Positions 1 to 5,469 of a stretch of DNA of 5,469 nucleotides are shown here, piece after piece. Source of the DNA: Roseburia sp. CAG:303 (lineage in GTDB: Bacteria > Bacillota > Clostridia > Lachnospirales > Lachnospiraceae). The notes beneath the pieces are model-generated. The model worked only from the letters and a program-made list of their open reading frames with translations. It was not told where the DNA came from and made no database searches. A program made the translations under genes and the position numbers. The stretch is taken from NCBI GenBank assembly GCA_000437755.1, contig FR900170.1, forward strand, positions 14,034 through 19,502, written 5' to 3'. Position 1 is the stretch's first letter, and every line of letters starts with the position of its first letter.

Positions 1-1764
1 TTCATAAGTGGCATCTTTGATCACAGCTCTGCCCGTATCGTAGCTGTCTACCAGATACATCGTTTTTGCAAGTTCTGTTCCGGCATCGTCTTTTTCAACC
101 GCATATACCACATAATATTCTATATTATCAACGATTACGGTTTCATCCCATTCCGCCTTAACGATATGTCCGGCTTCATTCTTACCTTCTTCGTTAATAA
201 TATTTTCCGTATGCAGCAGGGTATTGACCAGATTTTCCGCTTCATTCAGACTGATATTTCTCTTTACCTCAAGGTTATAAGAGCGCACCGCAACTTCACT
301 TGCAATACCATATTCATCAATCAGCACGAATTTCATAATATGTGTGCCTCTGAGCATTTCAAGCGGTTTAAATTCTTCTTTCGTTTCACCATATATTTCT
401 TTATATTGTGTCTCATCTGCAATATATAAATTTGAAGAAGCATCCGGATCGGCCGGTTTTGCAGAGCCCTCTGCGATGGTATAATAACATTTGCTTCCTT
501 GCGGCACTTCGACTTTAATCTCTGTATAATCTGTATACACACCGGAATCCGGAGTAACCACCGGTTCTGCAGAAGATAATACTATTTCATAAGTAAATTC
601 TTCTACTTTACTTTCCACTTTATCTGCATTGATGGTAATTGCTTTCAAAGTGGTCACACCACTTTCCGTATTGGTATTTTCCGGTGTACGGAATGCGGTA
701 ATCTTGATTGGTTCTGTATACTGTATACCATGTGTAGAAGGATCCTGCCCATCTATGGTATACCAGATCGTTGAACCGCTGTCACAGGTAAGGGTAACCG
801 CAAACTGCTGGGAATAACTTCCGGATGGCTTATCCGATGATGGCACCGGCACGATATAATTTTTGAGTGCCTTAATCACATCTTCGTTATCATCCGATAT
901 GGTTCTTAAGAAATCCGTCAGAACTTTCGGTGGTTTATTTTCACTGTAATATTTTGCAAGCTTCACAAAATAATCTGACAGGGAAGTATCAAGCTGTACC
1001 AGCTGAAGAATATTGTCCGCATAATCGTCATCTATTTTATCTGTCTGTTCATAAATATTACTGATTAATTTCCGGACTTTAACCAATTCTTCTTTTGCCT
1101 CTTCCTTTTTGCTGTCATTTTCTGCTTTTTCGTATGCTTTCTGTGCCTTTTTCAATGCCGACTCTGCATCATTCAGTGCAATTTTGTAATCTTTCCGTTT
1201 TACTTCTTTGGATGCAAGTCTGTAATAATCATCAAAAGAAGTCAGATTAAAATGTATATTGTCGAGGATATAATATCCTCCACCTACTGCTGCACCTAAA
1301 ATGATAAGCACAACCATGCATGTAATCAGGATTTTTTTCTTTTTCTTCTTCTTTTTTGTCTGCTGTGAAGCCGGTTTTTTCTTTTCCTGTTTCTCTGACT
1401 TTCCCTGCGAATACAGTTCCTCTTCCCCACCAGGAACTCCTTCCATCATATCATCAAAATATTTATCTTCATCATATTCCCATTCGGATTCTTCTTCTGC
1501 CCGCTCCCTGGAATAGATATTTTCCACCTGCAGTTCTTTCTGTACTTTCACTGCCTCATCTTCAAACATGGATTCATCCAGTTCTACCCTGAAATCATCT
1601 TCATCGTCGTCATCATCGTCATCGAATCCATCGAGTAATTCTCCGACACTGTTCGCAAGCTGCTCTTGTATATCTTCCGGTTCTTCCGGATGAAGCGGAT
1701 TCCCGCAGTTCAGACAAAACTTCTGCGTATCCTTACATACCATGCCGCACTTCTCACATTTCAT
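1..1764 (-). CDS. Zinc-ribbon, single-pass membrane protein with chitobiase C-terminal-like repeats (partial, 3' end missing)
   Basis: The frame is open for 588 codons and runs off the left window edge without a stop. Residues 1-21 form a zinc ribbon with two CxxC pairs (C3/C6 and C17/C20). Residues 27-120 are strongly acidic, including seven consecutive Asp at 48-54. Eight Lys (137-144) directly precede one hydrophobic helix, about 145-167, so by the positive-inside rule the zinc ribbon should be cytoplasmic and the rest extracellular. Residues about 172-270 are charged and helical, possibly coiled coil. Residues about 305-394 match the chitobiase/beta-hexosaminidase C-terminal repeat pattern (GSY..., then WYTIDG at 334-339, then LKAI and a YEI end), and about 400-499 look like a second, diverged copy. 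The last visible 90 residues look like a small mixed alpha/beta domain. The start is supported by GGAGG and AGGA upstream. The gene lies 25 bases behind the GlmU-like gene. Its role is unknown; envelope binding or sensing is only inference. Confidence 0.85.
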   Translation of the reverse strand, partial: MKCEKCGMVCKDTQKFCLNCGNPLHPEEPEDIQEQLANSVGELLDGFDDDDDDDEDDFRVELDESMFEDEAVKVQKELQVENIYSRERAEEESEWEYDEDKYFDDMMEGVPGGEEELYSQGKSEKQEKKKPASQQTKKKKKKKKILITCMVVLIILGAAVGGGYYILDNIHFNLTSFDDYYRLASKEVKRKDYKIALNDAESALKKAQKAYEKAENDSKKEEAKEELVKVRKLISNIYEQTDKIDDDYADNILQLVQLDTSLSDYFVKLAKYYSENKPPKVLTDFLRTISDDNEDVIKALKNYIVPVPSSDKPSGSYSQQFAVTLTCDSGSTIWYTIDGQDPSTHGIQYTEPIKITAFRTPENTNTESGVTTLKAITINADKVESKVEEFTYEIVLSSAEPVVTPDSGVYTDYTEIKVEVPQGSKCYYTIAEGSAKPADPDASSNLYIADETQYKEIYGETKEEFKPLEMLRGTHIMKFVLIDEYGIASEVAVRSYNLEVKRNISLNEAENLVNTLLHTENIINEEGKNEAGHIVKAEWDETVIVDNIEYYVVYAVEKDDAGTELAKTMYLVDSYDTGRAVIKDATYE

Positions 1765-1770
1765 TTCGTA

Positions 1771-1781
1771 TTCCTGCCTCC
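1771..1781 (-). promoter_or_regulatory. Ribosome binding site of the zinc-ribbon membrane protein gene
   Basis: Read on the minus strand this is GGAGGCAGGAA. GGAGG lies 12 bases before the ATG at 1764-1762 and the AGGA inside the same stretch lies 7 bases before it, so the closer element probably sets the start. It sits in the 25-base gap after the TAG stop of the upstream gene. No terminator fits in that gap, which favours read-through from the glmS cluster. Confidence 0.7.
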
Positions 1782-1789
1782 AAAATCTT

Positions 1790-2470
1790 CTATTTTATTT
1801 TATCTGCAATTTCACCTTTTTTCTTGTAAATGGATTCTGCCGGAACATATCCGCGAACCATGGAAAGCGGATAAATATTGCTGTGTTTTCCTACGATTGT
1901 TCCAGGATTTAATACACTGTTGCATCCTACTTCCACCTCATCTCCAAGAATTGCTCCCATCTTTTTGCGTCCGGTTTCCACTTTTCCGTCTTCTGTCGTT
2001 ATGGTTACCAATGTCTTGTCTGATTTTACATTTGATGTAATCGAACCGGCTCCCATATGGGACTTAAATCCCAGAATGGAATCCCCGACATAATTATAAT
2101 GCGGCACCTGGACTTTATTAAACAGGAGAACATTTTTCAGTTCCGTGGAATTTCCTACTACGGCATCTTCTCCTACAATCGCATTTCCCCGGATAAAAGC
2201 ACAGTGTCTTACTTCGGCATTTTTTCCAATGATTGCCGGTCCATGGATATATGCTGTTGGAAATACCTTTGCACTTCTGGCAATCCAGACATCCTCTCCC
2301 TGTCTGTCATATTCATCCGCAGAAAGTGTTTTTCCAAGTTCTAAAATAAATGCACCGATGTCCGCAAGTACTTCCCACGGATATGTTTTTCCCTCAAAGA
2401 TTCCTGCCGCAATCGTTTCATCCATATGGGAAAATAAAACTTCATTTTTTAAATTATCCAATGATTTCAT
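1790..2470 (-). CDS. Stand-alone left-handed beta-helix protein, GlmU acetyltransferase-like
   Basis: A complete 226-residue protein. Residues 1-60 are mostly helical with a YPWEVL motif (30-35). From about 61 to 207 there are hexapeptide repeats of the left-handed beta-helix type (for example IGKNAEV, VGEDAVV, GDEVEVG). Compared with E. coli GlmU from memory, R94, K112, H124, Y127 and N147 fall at exactly the spacing of R333, K351, catalytic H363, Y366 and N386, within motifs such as STELKN and VPHYNYVGD. The positions equal to N377, Y387 and S405 read H138, V148 and C183, and there is an extra charged loop at about 158-170. There is no nucleotidyltransferase domain, so it cannot be a full GlmU. 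Likely an acyltransferase or sugar-phosphate binding protein in amino-sugar metabolism; such proteins are often labelled UDP-GlcNAc pyrophosphorylase, which the missing domain does not support. It follows glmS by 11 bases and is probably translationally coupled to it. Cytosolic; the helix family usually forms trimers. Confidence 0.85.
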   Translation of the reverse strand: MKSLDNLKNEVLFSHMDETIAAGIFEGKTYPWEVLADIGAFILELGKTLSADEYDRQGEDVWIARSAKVFPTAYIHGPAIIGKNAEVRHCAFIRGNAIVGEDAVVGNSTELKNVLLFNKVQVPHYNYVGDSILGFKSHMGAGSITSNVKSDKTLVTITTEDGKVETGRKKMGAILGDEVEVGCNSVLNPGTIVGKHSNIYPLSMVRGYVPAESIYKKKGEIADKIK

Positions 2471-2477
2471 ATCAATA

Positions 2478-2483
2478 CCTCTT
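2478..2483 (-). promoter_or_regulatory. Ribosome binding site of the GlmU-like gene, overlapping the glmS stop codon
   Basis: On the minus strand this reads AAGAGG, 7 bases before the ATG at 2470-2468. Its first two bases are the last two bases of the glmS TAA stop (2484-2482). A ribosome terminating on glmS would therefore cover this site, which supports translational coupling and matched output of the two proteins. Confidence 0.75.
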
Positions 2484-4305
2484 ATTCTACCGTAACGGAT
2501 TTTGCAAGATTTCTCGGTTTATCAACATCGCAGCCCCTCAGCACCGAAGTATAATAAGCAATCAGCTGCAATGGAACAACCGTCACGAGCGGCATCAGGA
2601 TATCGTCCGCCGCTGCCGGCACATGCACGATATAATCTGCCACATCACCGGTCATCTCGATTCCTTCTTTACATACCAGTGTTACTTTTGCCCCTCTTGC
2701 TTTTGCCTCTTTCACATTACTGATGGTTTTATCAAACAGATTATCCTGTGTGGCAACTGCAATGACATTCATCGCCTGTGTAATAAGAGAAATCGTTCCA
2801 TGTTTTAATTCTCCTGCCGCATAGGATTCTGAATGAATGTAGGAGATTTCCTTTAATTTTAAAGAGCCTTCCATGCTGAGTGCATAGTCAAGTCCTCTTC
2901 CAATATAGAGCAGACTATCCGCATTTACCAGTTTGGATGCGATATACTGGCATTCTGCCTGTGTACCCAGTGTTTTTTCCACCAGTTCCGGCATCTCTTC
3001 GAGCAATTTCGTCAGTTCCCGGCATCTCTCTTCTGTAATCTTTCCTTTTGCATATGCAAGCTGGAAGGCAAAGAGATACATGATGGACAGCTGTACCATA
3101 TATGCCTTTGTGGATGCAACCGAAATCTCGGGACCCGCATGTGTATACACTACAAAATCAGATTCCCTCGCAATCGAAGAACCTTTCACATTCACAATGG
3201 CAAGTGTTGTCGCATGATTTTCTTTTGCAAGCCGCAATACTGCTCTGGTATCCGCAGTTTCACCGGACTGGGAAATCAGGATGACAAGATCATCTTCTGA
3301 CAGTACCGGGTCACAGTAACGGAACTCGGATGCAATATCAACCGTAACTTCCACTCTTGCAAGCTTCTCAATCACATATTTTCCAACCATGCCGGCATGC
3401 ATTGCCGTACCGCATGCCACAATATAGATCTTATGGAAATGATTCAGCATCTCTGTTGTTATTCCACATTCCTCCAGAAATGGCATATGCTCCATGATAC
3501 GAGGTGTAATGGTCGTCTTTAATGCTGTCGGCTGTTCATGGATTTCCTTCAGCATAAAATGCTCATATCCGCCCTTCTCGGCAGCTTCTTCATCCCAGGT
3601 TGCATGCTGCAGTTCTTTCTCAATCCTGCATCCATGGATATCTGTAATTTCCACCTGCTCCGTTGAAATCGCCACGATCTCATCCTGCTCTAAAAGATAA
3701 TAGTCCTTTGTATACTTTAATACCGCCGTAACGTCCGATGCAATAAAATTCTCACCCTGTCCGACACCGATAATGAGCGGACTATCCTTCCTTACAGCAA
3801 AAACTTTATCCTGGAAATCCGAAAATATAATACCAAGTGCGTAAGATCCTTCGATCTCACTGATGACTCTTGCAATGGTTTCCACCGGATTTCCGTTATA
3901 ATAATAATCCAGAAGTTTTGCCACAATCTCGGTATCCGTATCACTGATAAATTCATATCCCTTTTCCGTCAGGAATGCCTTCAGCTTAATATAATTCTCA
4001 ATAATTCCATTATGCACGATGGAAACTCTCTTATTTCCATGCGGATGCGAATTAATATCGGACGGTTCCCCATGTGTCGCCCATCTGGTATGGCCAATAC
4101 CACAATGTCCCACCGGGCGGTGTTCTCTCGCCATCTTGTCTTCCAGATCTTTCAGTCTTCCCTTTGTTTTTTCCACTGCAATTTTTCCATTTTCAAACAC
4201 TGCAATTCCTGCCGAGTCATAACCTCTGTATTCCAGTTTTGATAATGCACTGATTAATACATCCGTACAATCCCTCGGACCTGCATATCCTACAATGCCG
4301 CACAT
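2482..4305 (-). CDS. glmS: Glutamine:fructose-6-phosphate aminotransferase (isomerizing)
   Basis: GlmS converts fructose-6-phosphate and glutamine to glucosamine-6-phosphate and glutamate, the first committed step toward UDP-GlcNAc and peptidoglycan, in the cytosol. The protein has 607 residues, normal for bacterial GlmS. The N-terminal glutaminase domain (2 to about 240) begins MCGIVGY, where Cys2 becomes the nucleophile after Met removal. It holds GHTRWATHG (71-79), HNG (98-100) and D124 in the SDTDTE motif. The isomerase half has two SIS domains: the first with CGT (298-300), SQSGET (345-350) and VASTKAY (396-402), the second with EGSLKLKEISYIHSESYAAG and GELKHG. The C-terminus is DKPRNLAKSVTVE with the conserved tail Lys. 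An in-frame upstream ATG at 4359 would add 18 residues before the catalytic Cys and overlap the topoisomerase gene, so the start at 4305, with AGGAGGT just upstream, is clearly right. Every key residue I checked is present. Confidence 0.98.
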   Translation of the reverse strand: MCGIVGYAGPRDCTDVLISALSKLEYRGYDSAGIAVFENGKIAVEKTKGRLKDLEDKMAREHRPVGHCGIGHTRWATHGEPSDINSHPHGNKRVSIVHNGIIENYIKLKAFLTEKGYEFISDTDTEIVAKLLDYYYNGNPVETIARVISEIEGSYALGIIFSDFQDKVFAVRKDSPLIIGVGQGENFIASDVTAVLKYTKDYYLLEQDEIVAISTEQVEITDIHGCRIEKELQHATWDEEAAEKGGYEHFMLKEIHEQPTALKTTITPRIMEHMPFLEECGITTEMLNHFHKIYIVACGTAMHAGMVGKYVIEKLARVEVTVDIASEFRYCDPVLSEDDLVILISQSGETADTRAVLRLAKENHATTLAIVNVKGSSIARESDFVVYTHAGPEISVASTKAYMVQLSIMYLFAFQLAYAKGKITEERCRELTKLLEEMPELVEKTLGTQAECQYIASKLVNADSLLYIGRGLDYALSMEGSLKLKEISYIHSESYAAGELKHGTISLITQAMNVIAVATQDNLFDKTISNVKEAKARGAKVTLVCKEGIEMTGDVADYIVHVPAAADDILMPLVTVVPLQLIAYYTSVLRGCDVDKPRNLAKSVTVE

Positions 4306-4310
4306 ATTAT

Positions 4311-4317
4311 ACCTCCT
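4311..4317 (-). promoter_or_regulatory. Ribosome binding site of glmS
   Basis: On the minus strand this reads AGGAGGT, 5 bases before the ATG at 4305-4303. It is a near-perfect Shine-Dalgarno sequence and decides the glmS start in favour of MCGIVGY over the longer in-frame reading. It fills much of the 22-base gap after the topoisomerase stop. No glmS ribozyme or other leader can fit there. Confidence 0.9.
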
Positions 4318-4327
4318 AATGCCTGTG

Positions 4328-5469
4328 TTATTTCTTATAATTTTCTGATATCTGCTCAAAATATGTTCTTAAAACAGACTGGTTATTCAGACTCAGCACT
4401 GCATAAACACGCCTGCGTACAAAATCATCCAGTTTCTGCATATATTCTTCTCCGGTAATCGTTCCTTCTGCCACATAAGTCAGTCCTTTTTCCCAACTTG
4501 CTGTCAGTTCCGGATTCAGCAGCGGGCGTATGGACAGTCCCACAACATCATGGATCATTTCTCCCAGCTGTGATGGCATGATTACCTGTGTTTTCCTGTT
4601 CAGACAGATGTACTGGTTATTGACCAGTTTCTTTAATATCTCTGCCCTCGTCGCACTGGTCCCGATTCCGCTTCCTTTTATCTGGGCGCGTAATTCTTCA
4701 TCCTCGATCAGCTGTCCGGCATTTTCCATCGCCAGAATAAGGGAACCTGAATTGTATCTCTTCGGCGGAGTCGTTTCTCCCTCCTTTATGCTCCAGTCAG
4801 CCACGCATAGTTTATCATTCTTTTTCAATTTTTTCAATCTTTCTATGATATTTATGTCAACATTTATGTTTTCATCACTGTTTTCGGCTTCTTCTTTCTG
4901 CTTTTTATAAGACTGCGCCACTTTCAGATATCCCGGTTCCACAAGCACCTTAAATCCGGCATTAAAATTTTCCAGATATTTCTGTCCCTCTTTGTTTACA
5001 CCAGTTGGGGTCTGTGCCGTAAGATTAATCTTCTGATAGACTGCTGCCGGATAAAAAATGCTTAAGAAACGTCTGACAATTACCTGATACACCTTTGCCG
5101 CCGTGGGATTCAGGGATTTTAAGGCTGAAAATCCCTGACCGGTCGGAATAATGGCATAGTGATCCGTAATCTGTTTATCATTGACATATCTGGTCTTTGC
5201 TATGTTTTTATAACTTCCCGACTGGAGAATCTCCTCTGCAAATGGCTTAAATTCCGAAAGATTACGCAGTCCCCCGATATTCTTATGTATCTCTTTGGCA
5301 ACCGCCGTGGATAAAACCCTCGCATCCGTTCTCGGATAAGTTACCAGCTTCTTTTCATATAATTCCTGTATGATTTTCAGAGTTTCGTCCGGGCTGATCT
5401 TAAACATTTTGGAACACTCATTCTGGGCTTCTGCAAGGTTGTATAACAGCGGCGGATTTTTGGATTCTT
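4328..5469 (-). CDS. topB: Type IA DNA topoisomerase, topoisomerase III-like (partial, N-terminus missing)
   Basis: The C-terminal 379 residues are visible; the frame stays open past the ATG at 5407 to the right edge (it reads ESKNPPLLYNLAEAQNECSK before that Met), so that Met is internal. Type IA enzymes cut one DNA strand through a tyrosine to relax or decatenate DNA. The active-site motif is TYPRTDAR, with the nucleophilic Tyr codon at 5338-5336. Next come ITDHYAIIPT (about 80 residues into the part after 5407), the TTPPKRYNSGSLI segment and GIGTSATRAEIL (about 4672-4637), all typical of the family. The TOPRIM domain, which binds the metal, must lie outside the window. The protein ends in a short lysine-rich tail without CxxC zinc fingers, which fits TopB better than TopA. 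The assignment to TopB rather than another type IA paralogue is likely but not proven without the N-terminus. The stop lies 22 bases before glmS, so the two genes are probably co-transcribed; no functional link is obvious. Confidence 0.9.
   Translation of the reverse strand, partial: ESKNPPLLYNLAEAQNECSKMFKISPDETLKIIQELYEKKLVTYPRTDARVLSTAVAKEIHKNIGGLRNLSEFKPFAEEILQSGSYKNIAKTRYVNDKQITDHYAIIPTGQGFSALKSLNPTAAKVYQVIVRRFLSIFYPAAVYQKINLTAQTPTGVNKEGQKYLENFNAGFKVLVEPGYLKVAQSYKKQKEEAENSDENINVDINIIERLKKLKKNDKLCVADWSIKEGETTPPKRYNSGSLILAMENAGQLIEDEELRAQIKGSGIGTSATRAEILKKLVNNQYICLNRKTQVIMPSQLGEMIHDVVGLSIRPLLNPELTASWEKGLTYVAEGTITGEEYMQKLDDFVRRRVYAVLSLNNQSVLRTYFEQISENYKK

Noticed and set aside
333..542. Minus-strand open frame of 69 codons.
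   Set aside because: It is an alternative frame inside the zinc-ribbon membrane protein gene, which stays open across the region and shows a recognisable beta repeat there.
1601..1625. Trinucleotide-like repeat of tcatcg/tcg units on the plus strand.
   Set aside because: It encodes the Asp/Glu run using mixed GAT and GAC codons, so it is a coding low-complexity tract rather than a perfect DNA repeat likely to expand or contract.
1666..2808. Several plus-strand open frames (such as 1666-2040, 2145-2495 and 2350-2808).
   Set aside because: They lie opposite well-supported minus-strand genes, have no recognisable domains, and have the odd Cys/His/Phe-rich composition of antisense frames.
4306..4359. 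Longer glmS reading from an upstream ATG at 4359, adding 18 residues.
   Set aside because: GlmS needs Cys as the residue after Met; the ATG at 4305 gives this and has AGGAGGT just before it. The longer form would overlap the topoisomerase stop and bury the nucleophile.
4330..4360. Possible promoter for glmS on the minus strand (TTGAGC and TATAAG).
   Set aside because: The spacing is about 14 bases, too short for a normal sigma-A promoter, and the -35 match is weak; A/T-rich coding sequence gives such hits by chance.
4530..4910. Plus-strand open frame of 126 codons.
   Set aside because: It is antisense to conserved topoisomerase motifs; its hydrophobic Ser/Phe-rich composition is what antisense of that coding sequence yields.

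Overview
The window is a compact stretch of a low-to-moderate GC Firmicutes-type chromosome. I would guess a Clostridia/Lachnospiraceae gut-type organism. The grounds are strong AGGAGG-type ribosome binding sites, AT-leaning codon choice, the style of the zinc-ribbon/chitobiase-C-terminal membrane protein, and a GlmS of the usual bacterial form. This taxonomic guess is inference; no 16S or other marker is present. All four genes lie on the minus strand, so transcription runs from high to low coordinates.

Layout in transcription order: (1) 5469-4328, the C-terminal 379 residues of a type IA DNA topoisomerase (topoisomerase III / TopB type), cut by the right window edge. (2) 4305-2482, complete glmS, glutamine:fructose-6-phosphate aminotransferase. 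(3) 2470-1790, a complete 226-residue left-handed beta-helix protein that resembles the acetyltransferase half of GlmU but has no nucleotidyltransferase half. (4) 1764-1, a membrane protein cut by the left edge, with an N-terminal zinc ribbon, a very acidic linker, a lysine run, one transmembrane helix, a helical region and two chitobiase/hexosaminidase C-terminal-like beta repeats.

The three gaps between genes are only 22, 11 and 25 bases. They hold little beyond ribosome binding sites, with no terminator and no convincing promoter, so the four genes are probably co-transcribed from a promoter outside the window. The ribosome binding site of gene 3 overlaps the glmS stop codon, which suggests translational coupling. 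There is no stretch over 300 bases without a gene, and I saw no RNA gene, CRISPR array, insertion sequence or origin.

Functionally, GlmS makes glucosamine-6-phosphate, the entry point to UDP-GlcNAc and peptidoglycan. The beta-helix protein keeps GlmU-type substrate and catalytic positions (R94, K112, H124, Y127, N147) and so probably acts on a sugar phosphate or nucleotide sugar in the same pathway. The membrane protein may connect envelope state to this cluster, but its role is unknown. The topoisomerase looks like a co-transcribed housekeeping neighbour. Most of the window is ordinary. The least explained parts are the stand-alone GlmU-like protein with altered active-site residues and the zinc-ribbon membrane protein downstream of it.
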